A stretch of DNA of 64,000 bases, taken from Warburgia ugandensis. Lineage: Eukaryota; Streptophyta; Magnoliopsida; Canellales; Canellaceae. A program made the position numbers and the translations under genes. The notes below the pieces were generated by a model. That model searched no databases. It was not told where the DNA came from and was given only the letters and a program-made list of their open reading frames with translations. Below are positions 1-13,100 of the stretch, in pieces (position 1 is the stretch's first letter; each line of letters starts with the position of its first letter). The stretch is from contig CP141139.1 in assembly GCA_035236585.1 (NCBI GenBank), positions 53,947,217-54,011,216 on the forward strand. The letters run 5' to 3'.

Positions 1-960
1 GAGGGGGAGTGGTGCAGTGAACAGGGGGATAGAGAGAGGGATGAGAGGGAGAGAAAGAGATAGATTTGAGAGGAGAGAGAGGGGGTGTGTGGTGAGGGAA
101 ACAAAGAGTATGGGTAAGAGAAGAGGGGTTGCAGTGAAAGAGAGAGAGGGAACGAGTGACAGCAGATGAGAGAGAGGTGCTCGCCGGAATCTCCTGCAGC
201 TCTTCTTAGGTTCCACGGTTGTCTAAGACTTGGGGCAAGGTAGAGAGAAGAGAGGATGTGAGCTAGGAATGGTGAATTCTAGGTTTATTGATGGAAACTG
301 AGAGAGATAAAGAAAGGGAGATGAGAGGGAGTGGTGCGGCAGAGAGGGAGATAGGAGATAGGGGAGCGAAAGAGCAGAGAGAAGGGAGAAAAGAGAGGGA
401 GAAGGGAAGGGGGTGGTCGGTCAGTTTCTGTTGGCTACCCTCCTCTATTTACGGTTCTTGCTGATCCTCCTTCTCTTCCTTTCTTCTGCTATTTTTAAGC
501 TCAGTGGCCCTTCCTATTTGAGTTTGTCTCCTTCTAATTTTGGTTGTATCCTTCTCTCCTTAGTTTTCTCGTATACTTCTTAGAAAGCAAATATCAAAGA
601 CTCTTTTCTCTATAAGTAATATCTATAGGATTTTCTTTCTTATTCCTTTAGGCATCTCCATCTTATATTATGGGCCCCGCATTGCCTTTTGGTCCTTGGT
701 TATCATCTAGTAAATTAATTCAATCCAAGCCATTCAATGTTCAATTTTGTTGATTTGTACCATACAAAACTCAATTAGATTCATCTTGATCATACTTTAA
801 TCCACAAATGAGCGCCTACTGATCATCTGACCATTAAATTTTACAAATCAATATTTGGATGATTAATTGGAACAAAAATGCAAAATTAAGCTAAAAATTA
901 TAAATTGACTAAGTGGATGATTTAATTAAATGCTAAATTAGGAGAATTTTATCCGAAATT
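1..960 (-). repeat. Outer gypsy LTR fragment, GA-rich
   Basis: No gene is seen. Positions 1-410 are strongly purine-rich (GAGAGAG and GGGAGA runs), like the pyrimidine-rich middle of the LTR at 49.4-50.1 kb read on the opposite strand. Positions 640-960 closely resemble 2340-2690, in the same orientation. I therefore read this stretch as a second partial copy of the LTR that occupies 961-2876. It runs off the left edge and abuts the inner copy directly at about 960. Confidence 0.55.
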
Positions 961-2876
961 AAACACTTAATATTTATTGATTTACTAAAAGCTAAATGAT
1001 TCTGAATTCAGAAGATAAAGAATTGAACAAAATATCAATTGAAATGCACTTTCCTTGCATGATCATAGCAAGATTCTTCAATTCTAGTAACATCTGAGTC
1101 GATCACCCTTCATCAATCCTTCACTCAGGTCTTTGTTTAATGATTCAATGGTTGGATCATGTAGATCTTCATAAAATCTGATGATTAGGATCAATATAAG
1201 AATATAGGATTGGATAGTTTAGATTGATTGTGCGAACTTAGGATGTAAGATCCGAGTCAATGGATCAATTAGTAATTGAAATTTTATGAAAACCTAAAAT
1301 TGGATTTCAAATAAGAAATAAATAAACATAAGAACTAAAGCAAACAGTCTGTTAAGTTTTGACCATTGGTATGGCTAGGTTAAAACTGATCAAGGGTTAC
1401 ACTATAAAGTTTAAGGATTAACTGAGAAAAGGACAAAATAGGGTTGAGATTAAAAAAGGTAAAAATGAGAAATTTTCTAGTTTTCTATTTTCAAAACTTG
1501 ATTGAGGAAGAAGATGAAAGCAGGGAGGGGGGAACAATGATCTCTTTGCCGTAGTCTTCTCCTCCCTCACTTCCTTCTTCTATGGTTGATGCAAGGACTG
1601 AGAATGACAGTAGAACAAGGTGAGAAAATTGATGGTTGCTATTGAGGAAAGAACCTATTGGGAGGAAGATGACGATGAGGCTAAGGGTGAGAGTGAGGCT
1701 GGAAGGGAAATAATGGATGAAAAAAGAGAGGAAAACCCTCCTTTATGGCTAAACTAGGTGAGGTTAGCAACGAGGAGTAAGGGAATGACAAAGAAATCAA
1801 AGTGGAAAATTGTGATAGATGAATCCAGGAAAACCCAACCATGAGAGAGAGAGGGGGTGGGGGGGGGGGACGGGATGGATGAAAAACTAAGTCGAGTTGG
1901 GTTTAGTTCGGTGTTCTTTCTTCAGGTGCTCTCTCCTTCCTACAGATCATATGATGAAGAGGGAGAGAGTTACTCTCCCTTACCAGATATCCTCTACAAC
2001 CTTCTCCTTCTTTCTCCATCTATAGTGCTAAGCTTTTACACTCTAGACATTCTACCATAAAGAAGTCACCCTTTTTAAAGCTTTCCCCCATTTGGGTTTC
2101 CTATGATGAGGTATCCTTCCTTATTAGTATGTTCTCCTCTCTATTTTCAAAAATAGTTCTTTCATATCTTCTTAATAGATCACCATACCCCCTTTGTTTA
2201 CATCGTGATGTGTTGCTTTTACCAAGCCTCTTTCTAAAAGATCCCACTCATCTATCCTCTTTCATATTAATAGATTGCACATAGAATGCATCATGATCTC
2301 CCCAAATTGTTAATTATTTCTTCCATCCTTATTTTTTGGTATTTTCTTTCTTATTCCCTTTACCATCTCCATTATGTATTGTGGGACCCATGTAGGGTGT
2401 GGATGATCTGGTACTAATCAACTTGATCCGAGGCATCTAAGTTCATTCTGGTTGATTTGTAGCATATAAAACTCAATTAGAATCATCTGAACAATGCTTT
2501 AATCATCTGATGAACTCTGATAATCATCTAGCCATTAAAATTTTGAAATTCAATGGTTAGATGATTAATTGGACCTATAATTAATATTAATCTTAAATTG
2601 CAAAATTGATTGGTTAGATTTATCAATCCAAATGCTAATTTAGGAGTCTTTTGGCCAAAATTGAACACTCAACACCCCCGCCCACCACCCCCAACCAGCA
2701 TTTTGCTAGTCTGGAGCAAAAAGATGCAAAAAATATATTTTGTAGAATTGAAACAAATTTTCACTTTTGTAGATAGTCATGATTGCATTTGGCATATGGA
2801 GCAAGCCTTTAAACCCCTAGGTTACCCCAAGTGGATGAGTTAAACCTCGTGAGAGTTTGTTGCGAATATACTTACA
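961..2876 (-). repeat. 3' LTR of minus-strand gypsy element (truncated)
   Basis: On the minus strand this LTR starts with TGTAAGTATATTCGC at 2876. The block 2310-2870 is an inverted match to 48,756-49,230, and 961-1780 is a direct match to 14,110-14,940, which together define an LTR family with three copies in the window. The last roughly 150 bases of the LTR (the part containing the GATCGACC motif seen at 13,960-14,030 and 51,090) are missing here and replaced by the outer copy. A run of 11 G lies near 1859-1869. Long open stretches, such as 1857-2060, are not genes. Confidence 0.6.
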
Positions 2877-4546
2877 AAAATTATAAAATTCCTTCCCAAG
2901 TTAAGTCCTACTTTTGTCTTATAGAATTATCTTCAATAAATCTATCAACTTTAGCATACTAATAAAATTGAACAACAAATTCAAAACACTACTCATAAGC
3001 TAGATACATTTCAATTTAGTTTAGATCTTAGAGTGTGTGTATAGCTTACATATATGATAATCTTTATTTTCGAGTAAACTAACACTTTTGAACTCCATTT
3101 GAAATATGTTTTGACCTCAATCCTTACTAATAATGTACACTCAAAATTAAAAATCTTAGAAAAAGGGTTCAAATCATATCTCTCTTTAATATGTGAGTAG
3201 TGCTAATAAAAGTAAATTTGTCTCACATATACTGATGAAGGATTGGGAGTTACTAAGAAATTTAGTTTTGATCCCTTTAAAAAGGATGAGATGCCATTAC
3301 CTTTGAACATTTAGACATATAGCTCTTCAAATCTCATCTACTCATATCCTCATTAAGAGCATATTCCTCGTAGGATCAATAAGTCTTATATTAGGATGAA
3401 ACATAGGCTTAGGAGAGTGTTATGAAAAGAAAGGAATGTAAAGGACAAGCAAAGTTCTTCAAAAATAAGTAGAGGTCTTCTACTAATAGTTGACAATTCT
3501 TCTTTACTTTTTTTGCTTGAAGTGAATATTTCTTCATTTTTCTACCTTCTTTAAAAGTAATTTCAACCTTTTTTAGCACTTTTGAAGATCTTTTCTTCAT
3601 ATTCACTTTCATACTTTTGTTGCAACTAAAAGGTATATCTTCATTCATCTCTAACTTATCTTTTAAAGAAAATAGGTAATGTAATAATTTATAAAGAATA
3701 ATTTGGGTGTAAGGAAGAAAAGGCTTATAAGGCTCAAATTGGCTAACTATTGGTAAGAATATTTTAGGCAGACTTTATGTCTCTAGGTCAACAACAAGGA
3801 TGGCCTAAATCATTTTCTAGGTTTCATATAATCTATTAGATTTAATAGACTATTTGAATTTTAAAGGTAATACTCTAATAAATTAGGTAAGTAGCCAAAT
3901 TTAAGAGGTGGTGGGGTCAAATTTACTTTAAGCACACTAAAGAAAATTTTGAATTCATTTATAACCTATCAAAAAGAATGAATGGCTTTAAAAACTCACT
4001 TAGGATATAGGTCTCTACTAAAGTTCGTCAAGATCTTTAAGTTATAAGTACTTATCAATTTCAATTATATATAAGCAATTGTGTGTACAAATGTAATATG
4101 AGGCTTGGCTTTCATGAAATACTTTAGAAAATGAGTAGACTTATGAATTAATCATGTGCAAATCCATTAATAAGCAAAAGTTAGACAGACTATACTTTTG
4201 GAAAAATCCAATTCTCATCATGGTAAAGGAATTGACCTAAAAGTTTGCGAATTTTCAATTCTTTTCAATAATTTTTTCTCCCAATTAATTTTTTTTTTCT
4301 CTATCTCTTTTTCTTTTAAAGAAAATCACTGAATTCAATTAAAAAATAGAATTTTCTACAATTCTACAGCCCCCAACCTAAAAGGAACATTGCTCCCAAT
4401 GTTTAAAAAGTAGGATACAAAGTGAATATGGGTGATGCAGAAAACAACTAATTCTAAAATACAAAAATGATATAGAGGGATCAAATTCACTTAATACGGT
4501 AAATAGGATCACTTAGAGTTGTTGACTCAAATTTTAGATTCTCATA
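2877..4546 (-). mobile_element. 3' untranslated region of the gypsy element
   Basis: Non-coding stretch between the integrase remnant and the 3' LTR of the minus-strand element. The purine-rich motif AGGTTGGGGG on the minus strand (near 4370) and the AT-rich sequence beside it recur at 46,480 and 51,530, at the equivalent place downstream of other minus-strand fragments. Positions 2900-3230 match the inverse of the repeats at 43,410-43,830 and 48,340-48,755. The open stretch 3409-3648 has no recognisable motif and is not called as a gene. Confidence 0.5.
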
Positions 4547-5640
4547 TTATAGGAAAGGCTTCAAATGTTGATCATTCACTTTAAAAGTATGGCCAATTCT
4601 AGCATCTTTAATATTGACGATCCCATATCGAAACACTTCTTTAATAGTATATTGGCTGGTCCATCGGGATCCAAGCTTCCCTAGAAAGAGGTGAAGCCTA
4701 GAATTATGCAGAAGAACTTTGTGGGATGGAGTAAAGAATTTTCTCGGGATATTCTTATCATGAAAAGCTTTCATTTTTTTCCTTATAAATCCTATTACTT
4801 TCATAAGCTCCATGCCTCATCTCTTCCAACTCATTGAGCTGGAGCTTTCTATGTGAGCCTGCTTTATCCATGTTGAAATTAAAGGTTTTTACTACCCAAT
4901 AGGCTTTATGTTCCAATTCCATTGGCAAATGGCAAGCTAATAGGGGTCATACCAATCAGGGTCCGATGTGCAATCTTGTAAGCCCAGAGTGCATCAGTTA
5001 GTCTAAGAGACCAATCTTTATGATCCAAATTAATAGTCTTCTATAAAATTTGTTTAACAACTCCATTAAATACTTTGACTTGTCCACTTGTTTTTGAGTG
5101 ATACAGTGTTGCAACTTTATGGTTAATGTTATATTTTTTTCAAAAGAGATTCAAATGCATCGTTGCAAATTTATAATGGCTTCTAGAAAAAATGTTTAAT
5201 TTTAAGAATTTAACAACTATTTTATGATCATTATTCCTACATGGGATTGCCTCAATCTATTTTGATACATAGTTTCTTGCCAATAAGATGTAAATATAGC
5301 CAAAAGAACGTGGGAACGACCTCATGGAATTAGTGCCCCAATAGTAAAAAACTGCAATGGCAAGGATAGGGTTTAGAGTCATCATATTCCTACATGTTAT
5401 TCCTCCTAATTTTTAATGTTGTTCACATGATTTATAGAACACATGCATGTCCTTAAACAATGAAGGCCAATAAAAACCACACTGCAAAATCTTAATAGTA
5501 GTTTTTTGTATAGAAAAATGTCCACCACATGCTTCTAAATGATAGAAGGAGATTACACTATTTTTTTCTAAGTCTCATACACATCTCCTAATTATTTGAT
5601 CTGGGAAAGAAATGTTACTTTTCTAATTATAGGATAACAT
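4547..5640 (-). pseudogene. Ty3/gypsy integrase remnant
   Basis: Translation on the minus strand gives pieces of a retroviral-type integrase, which would insert element cDNA into the host chromosome. The C-terminal part (4547-4813) is open for 88 codons and has the signature KVLLHNSRLHLF, then the basic SRWT motif, ending FKVNDQHLKPFL. Upstream, core-domain stretches can be read only by switching frames, for example around DWSLRLTDALWAY near 5000. Several stops and small indels make it non-functional. The equivalent gene at 46,662-47,852 is far better preserved, which suggests this copy is older. Confidence 0.75.
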
Positions 5641-6241
5641 AAATGTAGTGCTTAACATTGTAAAAGAAATTTTGCATTTCCAATTTACACTAATATTTGG
5701 GAATCTTTCCTATGACTAAATAATTTGCAATATGAGCAAATTAGGGAGAATGGGAGACATGAAAAAGTTGCTTATTAGGAAAAGTGTTCATTTAAAGGTT
5801 CTCTTAAGATTAGTTGAGATAAGTGGTCAACTACAACATTCTCTATTCCTATTTTATCTTTTATCTCAATGTCAAACTCTTAAAGTAGAAGAATCTATCT
5901 AATTAGTCTAGGCTTAACATCCTTCTTGGAAACAAGGTACTTAAAGGCTGAATGATCGGTGAATATGACTATTTTAGATCCAACCAAATAAGCGTCAATT
6001 TATTTAAAGTGAAGTCAATTACTAGGAGTTCTTTCTCCATAATGGAATAGTTCATCTAAGTGCTTTTAAGGGTCCTTCTTGAATAGTAGATTTCACATGG
6101 CTTTTTCTCTTTTCTCTGTCGTAATACTGCACCAATAACATAATCACTAGCATTACACATGATTTCAAAGGGTAAGTTCCAATCAGGTGGTTGCATGATA
6201 GATGCAGTAGTCAAGTTGCCTTTCATCTTTGTAAAAGCTTC
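5641..6241 (-). pseudogene. Ty3/gypsy RNase H remnant
   Basis: Minus-strand translation gives a broken RNase H domain, with CNASDYVIGAVL near 6150 and NYSIMEKELL near 6030. In the family these correspond to the catalytic Asp segment and the conserved TEKELL motif. The enzyme would remove the RNA strand during reverse transcription. Stops and frame changes interrupt the reading. It sits between the RT and integrase remnants in the normal gypsy order RT-RH-INT. Confidence 0.65.
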
Positions 6242-7190
6242 TTAATAATAATTAGTCCACTCAAAAGGGATATCCTTTGTAAAGAGATGACATAGTGATA
6301 TGGATATTGCTCTAAAATCTTTAATAAACTTCCTATACAATCTTGAACAACCTAGGAATGAGCAAATATCCTTAACAGATGTGGGAATGGGTAGATTGGC
6401 AATTAGATTAACTTTGGCTCCATCTACCTTCATATCTTTGGATGATACTATGTGGCGAAGGACAATCCCCTTAAGAACCATGAAATGACACTTCTCTCAA
6501 TTAAGCACTAAGTCCTTCTCTTTAGAATAACTCAAGACTTTTCTTTAGACTTTCATGACTTGTGTCAAATGAATCACCAAAAACAAAAATGTCTTCCATA
6601 AAAACCTCTAAGATTCTCTCTACCATATCATTAAAGATATTCAACATTTAGCATTGAACTATGGGAGGAGCATTACATAATCCAAACAACATTCTTTTGT
6701 AAGCAAAAGTGTCAAAGGACATGTAAAGGTCATCTTTTCCTGATCGCTGACTATAATTTCTATTTAGTTATATCCTAAATAATCATCTAAAAAATAATAA
6801 TACTGATGTCTTGCAACCCTTTCTAACATCTAATCAACAAAGGGCAAAAGAAAATGATCCTTCCTAGTGACATCATTCAACTTTCTATAGTTAATGCACA
6901 TACACCAACAAATGGTAGCTCTAATAGGAATTAATTCATTGTCGGCATTAGTAATCACTATCACTTCATACTTCTTTAGAACTACATGAGTTGGCCTCAC
7001 TCATTTATAATTACTTATGGGGTAACTGATTCCTACATCAAGTAACTTAAGGACTTCTGCTCTTATAACATCCTTCATATTTGAATTCAAATTGTGTTGT
7101 AGTTGATGACATGGTTTATCATCATCCTTCAGATATATCCTATGGGTATAGATTAAAGGATTAATGCCCTTTATATCAACAATGGCCAAT
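6242..7190 (-). pseudogene. Ty3/gypsy reverse transcriptase remnant
   Basis: The minus strand carries RT pieces in order. They are an N-terminal segment (7001-7189) with IKGINPLIYTHRIYL and EVLKLLDVGISYPIS, then YYYFLDDYLGYN near 6790, LFGLCNAPP near 6680, an active-site region near 6600, and the RT/RNase H connection (6242-6481) with GIVLRHIVSSKDMKVD and FLGCSRLYRKFIKDF. The active site reads FMEDI where the family has FMDDF, so the first catalytic Asp is lost. Several stops and frameshifts are present. Sequence type and motifs fit the Athila/Tat side of Ty3/gypsy rather than a chromovirus. Confidence 0.75.
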
Positions 7191-7379
7191 CCTATAACAC
7201 CTTTATGTTCCTTTAAAGTGTTTATTAACTATTCCTCCTGAGATGTTTTAGTTGGGAGAGAAATTATCACATGAAATATATCTTTTTCTCCTAAATATGT
7301 ATATTATAAATCTAACAATAGAGTTTTCAATTAAAGCTTAAGAGGTCCAGTTGATGATGGAAGGGGAGTAGATTCCCTC

Positions 7380-8020
7380 AGTGGAAGTTCTGCAAAATGA
7401 GGTTTCCATCTTTCGGTGTACATGATAGGAACAGAATCAAGGAGTGCATTAACATCCTCTATTAATGCATCATTTAATAATGTACCTCAAGTGTGTCCAA
7501 TAAGGAAGATAAAAGTAATTGATCTTGCACAACTAAATTTATCATGTTTACATTATGCAAGTCATTAGTGATTTCACTAGGTTGTTTACAAATTTAAACA
7601 TGTTTAGCTCTAATGTCATATTACAAAATGACAGTTTCATAACACCTTCTATAGTTAATTAAGGCATTGGATGTAGCCTAAGTCATACCAAAATGATTGG
7701 TATTTCATTCTTCTTATTCACCACCGATTATGTATCCAAGACTAGAAAATCTATAGGAAAGCAAAATTATTCTACTTAGACAAGCACATCTTGTGTTACC
7801 TCTTTGGATATCTTCACAGAACGATTAGTTAGTTGAACTATAGGGGAAGTAGGTTTAAGCTCATCCAAACCTAATTATTCATACACTAAGTATGGTAGTA
7901 GGTTAACATTAGATCCAAAATTAAGCAAAGCTTGATTAATCTTATAGTTGCCAATAGCTCAAGTGAGAGTGAGGTAACCTAGATCCTTATATTTTGGTGG
8001 TGTATAATGTTGTTCAATAA
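7380..8020 (-). pseudogene. Ty3/gypsy aspartic protease remnant
   Basis: Minus-strand translation of about 7730-8010 gives PPKYKDLGYLTLT, then ALLNFGSNVNLLPY, and ends near LGLDELKPTSP. This matches the retropepsin region just upstream of RT in Athila/Tat elements. The family active site is D-L/F-G-A-S and here it reads NFGSN, so the catalytic Asp has become Asn. Stops occur at two or more places. The plus-strand copy at 41,815 keeps the Asp (DLGVSV). Confidence 0.6.
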
Positions 8021-8149
8021 AAAAATTCCTTCCTTCTTTCAAACATTTAATCTTCTTTTTATGGTGCAAAGTTCTTTTAAAAAATTTAGCATATTATGGA
8101 TTTGTTTTATACTATCCAAGATTGGTATGTTGATATTGACTTGCTTGAA

Positions 8150-9886
8150 GATCTCTAAAATTTATCATTAGAGGCAGACTTTGGAGCTTGACACAACCTT
8201 TGAGGTAATGGAGTAGGAGTAGGCATGGCTCAATAGGTGGAATTGGGTCCTTGTCTTTAGAATTTGCTTTAACTTTAGTGGGTCTTTCTACCTATTCAAT
8301 CTTTTGTGGCTCATGTTTCTCAATTCTTTTACCACTTCTAAGAATGGTGACAGCCTTAGTCTATTCCATGGTAGAGTATGAAGATGCATTATTGTAAGCC
8401 ACATGCACACCCTTAGGGTTAGCTTTTCTTATTTCCATAGTTTGGATCATCTGGCTTATCATATTTTTCATTTCATTCATAGAATGTGTGGTTTGTTTTA
8501 ATTGAAGTTCCAATTGAGAAGTTTCCCTCTCCTAGCTTTAGAATAGTTGATGTAGGTTATCCTCTACAAGCCTTTTGGGTGGGGGCATGTAAGATCTAGA
8601 AGCAGGAGGCCCATGATTTGGTGTTGATTTAAGACTAGAGTAGGGTGTCCTTGGTTTTGTTGGTGACATTAGTATGGGTTTGGTTGTGAGACATTAGCAA
8701 TGGGTCTATTTCGCCAATTGAAATTTGAACATTTTCTCCAGATGGGATTATATGTCTCTAAGTATGGGGAGAAAGGTTGTTTATATGTCTTCGGAGCATT
8801 AGCCTAATCATGAAGTACCTCTTGGAATGCTAGAATGGTGGGACATTCTAGGTAAAGTGTGTAGTACTTTCACAAAAACTACATACTTGTTTATCCTTTT
8901 TAGAGTTATTCTTTCCCATTTCTATGGCCTCTACTTTTTGGGGTAGGGATCCTGCTCTAGTATTAAGTTCATCTTTTCAGACATGGAATACATCCTCCTT
9001 AGCATGGGTGGTAGTTGGCTTGGACCTATCTAGATGTTATACTCCTTCTGAATTAGCCCAGGTATGTGCAATTTTAGCTAGCCATTCTAAATACACTTCC
9101 GCCTCATTTGGTTATTAATTTAAAAAGTTGCCATTGCACATCATCTTTACAAACTAGCACATGTCATAATTAAGACTCTCATAGAAGAAGCTAATGATGC
9201 ACTATGGTTTATAGACATGATGTGGGCATGTGAGTAATAGATCTTTGAACCTTTTCCATTATTGGTAAAATGATTCTTTGTCCTTTTGGGTATAGATCAT
9301 TATCTTACGACAAAGTGTATTTGTTTTGCGTGTAGGAAAATATTTCTTTTCAAGAATTTCCTAGTCATTTCATTCCTGGACTTGCTAATAGTGCCTTAAA
9401 CCACATTTTATCTTTTTCCTTAAAAGAGAATGAAAAAAGTTTAAGTCTCACAATGTCTAAGCCAATGTTTTGTGTCTTCTGAGTGGTACATACTTCATCA
9501 AATTCCTTAAGATGTAGGTAAGAACTCTTACTATTTATCCCATGGAACTTTGGGAGTAACTGGACTATTCCTATCTTTAACTCCACTACATCAGCATTTT
9601 GAGGCAGAATAACACAAGATAGTGTATTAGTGTGTGTAGGTTGCTAGTAATCTCCTAGAGCTCTACTACAAAATTTTTTATATAAATCATTATCCCCATG
9701 TTCACTCTATTGGTCCCACTCCTTAATGTTATTCTTTCTCCAATCTCTCTTTGGTGGATTATTATTCCTCATTGGATACTCATCCTCCATTAGAGGTGGT
9801 GGTTCCTCATTTAAGTTGAGTGGAGGGCCTTGATCACCTCTAAGACTTCCACGGGGTGAGTTACCCCTTGATTGTTGATTCGCCAT
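8150..9886 (-). pseudogene. Ty3/gypsy gag remnant
   Basis: A start codon at 9884-9886 opens MANQQSRGNSPRGSLRGDQG, a Pro/Arg-rich gag N-terminus that stays open for about 50 codons before a stop after KEWDQ. The 9365-9586 block gives the capsid-like core: IVQLLPKFHGI, YLHLKEFDEVC and VRLKLFSFSFKEKDKMW. Near 8730 a WRKCSNFNWRN segment resembles the Trp/Asn-rich linker of Athila/Tat gag. Many stops and frameshifts follow. Gag would form the particle that packages element RNA. It is the first gene of the minus-strand element, in the expected place. Confidence 0.7.
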
Positions 9887-10197
9887 TGTTAGTGGCTAAT
9901 CTGCTTGTATGTCGTTTTGGTCGTACATGACTAACCTTCTAGTTTTGTTGCGTATCTAGAAGTGCATACAAGAAAAACATTTTTCTTCTTTTTCCTTTTT
10001 TCCATAATTTTTTGTTTTTATTTTTTTATGAAGAAAACTAAATTAAATGATGCAACCTAGTACATAGAATGATGCACAAACAAAGGACACAATTAAACAA
10101 ATCCTAAGGCTAACAAACTTAAATATTTTGATTTTTTTGAATTTATGTGGGGAAGAAGCTTTTGGATGAACATAATCTAATGCTCCTCCTCTCTTTT
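9887..10197 (-). mobile_element. Leader of the minus-strand gypsy element
   Basis: Non-coding sequence upstream of the gag start, cut off at 10,197 by the insertion of the solo LTR. The leader resumes at 13,442. No primer-binding site could be recognised with confidence. Confidence 0.4.
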
Positions 10198-13100
10198 TGT
10201 AACACCCCAAAATTTTTAAATGTAAATTTGATTTAATTTTGGAAAATATTAAATTGGGATGAAAAGAACATATTAAATTTTATATTTTGGAGTTTTATAA
10301 GTGAAAGACTTCATAAACATCTAATTAAGTATGAGACCTCCATAATTAGATAGTACTCAAAAAGATAACTCCAACAATACCAAGTTTATTGAAATCTGAG
10401 TTTGGATGGAGAAGATATGAGAATTTACAGATTAAGGGCATTTTTGTAAAAAAGTGTTAGAAAAAAAAAATGAAAAGCCTAAACAGAAGGAAGCCAGATT
10501 TGATACATGCACCTCCCCACTTAAGGGAACCTAACATAGATGTCAAGTTTGTTCTTCCTATACCCAATAGACTAGAAAAACTTGACAAAGTGGAGAGGGA
10601 AAGAGAGAGGAGGAAGAAGAAAGAAGAAGAAAGAAGAAGAGAAGGAGAGGCGCGGGATCTACATGCTAACAAACCCAGCCATGTTGGAGGAAAGAGAGGG
10701 TTTTGAAGGTTACGGGTTCGTCGAAGTTGCTGGAGCTTGCTAGAGGAGACGATGGCTCGGATCGTTGATCCGAGCCAGTCACCTTCCATGGCTTGCCAAG
10801 AAGAACCAAAACCCCATGGTTATTGGGGGATCCAACACGATCTCGATCGTTGATAGAAGAGGGGAATGGTTACAGATGAATTCTAAAGCATTGAAATTGA
10901 TAGGATACAGCATAAATTGAAGAATCTAGAATGAAATTGATCTAAAAAACTAAACCGTCCAATTTGATAGTAGAGTAATAAGGACCTGGCCATTTCTAAT
11001 TGGTGATTAGACACCATCATTGTGTACCCTAACCTTCATTAAGTTAAGATACTCTAAAAAATTTATGATGAGGCCACTGAATACAGAAAGTAACTTGTAG
11101 TCACTTAAGAAGAATGATGATAGCCAATTAAGGGCCAATGATGTGAATTGGAAATCCAATAACCATTGGTCATTCAATTAGCTATCAACCAATAGTTAAT
11201 GAAAATGCCCTTAGCACAGTAATAAGCACTGTTACTTTGCCTTGTGCCAAATAGTGCCAGGAGCTAACTTAGAGGAAACTTCCATACTGGAAAAGCTAAG
11301 AGAAGTCCTAGGATCATATATCTGAATGTGTGCTTGTATTTTACAAAGGCATGATTGATCAAAAGTGCGTACGTGAACTGAATAAAGTATTTGCATAAGT
11401 GAACTAGAAGATCTCTATTTGCGGTAAGTGGAATTATGATTTACTATGATTTTTAATATATATATACACTTATATACAGATATGAATCTTGATTGTTAAA
11501 ATGAGTTATTCAAACTATGTAATGAATGAAGTAAATATGCATGTCATATTTGAATGTAAATTAAACTGCTCATGTACAAGTACATGTTGTATATTGTGAT
11601 GATTCAGTCCATTTGTTTGTTCATGACATGACATGTCATAAACCAGTGATTGTGGATAGCCCATCTCTTGGGTAGAACAGATCCTTGAGGCATGACTATG
11701 GGTAGCCCATCTCTGCTAAAGAGGACAATATTGTGTCTACTGTGTACTTTGAGCATGGAAGGACGCATTTTGAGGAGGTCAATTGTGGCTAGCCCATCTC
11801 TTGGAAAGAGGAAAATATTCTGATTGTAGCCAGAGTGATTATGGGTAGTCCATCTCCTCTGTTCTTATGGAATGATGGGCTCTAAGGAGCTCAATTGTAG
11901 GCAGCCCATCTCCCACTGTATGAAACAAATCCTTAACTGGTGACTGTGGGCAGTCCATCTCCCAGAAAGAGAAAAATATTATGATTGTAGCGAGAGTGAC
12001 TGTGGGTAGCCCATCTCCTCCGTGCTTAATGGAATGATAGATTCTAAGGAGGTCAATTGTAGGTAGCCCATCTTCCTCTGTATGAAACAAATCCTTGACC
12101 GGTGATTATGGGTAGCCCATCTTCAGAAAGGGAAAAATATTATGATTGTAGCTAGAGTGACTGTGGGTAGCCCATCTCCCTCCATATAAAACAAATCCTT
12201 GACTGGTGACTATGTAGCCCATCTATCGGAAAAGAGGAAAATATTATGATTGTAGTCAAAGTGACTGTGGGTAGCCCATCTCCTCTGTGCTTATGGAATG
12301 ACATGGTCTAAGGAGGTCAATTGTGGGTAGCCCATCTCTCTCCCCATGAAACAAATCTTTAACCGGTGATTGTCGGTAGCTCATCTCTTGGAAAGAGGAA
12401 AATATTATGATTGTAGCCAGAGTGACTGTGGGTAGCACATCTCCTTTGTGCTTATGGAATGACGCATTCTGAGGAGGTCGATTGTGGGTAGCCCATCTCC
12501 CTCTGTTTGAAACAAAGCTATGATTGGTGACTATAGGTAGCCCATCTCCAAACAAACAGACAAAAATGGTATGTATGTGCATACGTTGTGATTTAAGGAA
12601 AAGTTACTTTAGTGTGGATGTAGTGAGATTTCTTCTTATTAGTAGTATACTGCAACTATGACTCAATTAGATTATGTTTTATGGAATGTACTATGAATTC
12701 ATTACTGTGATAAATACTTGACATATTTCAAACTACATTGTTAATGATTATAGTTTTGTATGATGCAGAATGAATAATTGATTTATATGGTAAAATTATG
12801 ATTTTGTTATGTACAATTGTATCTTATTCCACCTACACAAGTGCAAGCTTGTTGAGATATCATACTTATTTAAAATATCTCAGAGTAAAGGATTTCTAAG
12901 CAATAAAAGATGTTTACTAATAGGAGTGCACCAACTGAAGCTTTTGACTAGGACGAGTAATAATTGATTTTTTATTTGAAGTTATTGTTTCATAAATGAG
13001 AAAAAGACTGCATTGTATGTAATTATGGGAGTTTTGATAACGTATGTGACTAGGTTGTGATGTTGAGGTTCTAAGTGTATTTTGTTTGAGTAATTTGTGT

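Noticed and set aside
11640..12560. CRISPR-like array
   Set aside because: Spacers are themselves repeated, units vary in length and the array lies inside a plant LTR. It is an ordinary degenerate tandem repeat.
11839..12582. Repetitive protein gene with DGLPT repeats on the minus strand
   Set aside because: The repeats are translations of the tandem DNA array, the frame breaks between units and no start context or neighbours support a gene.
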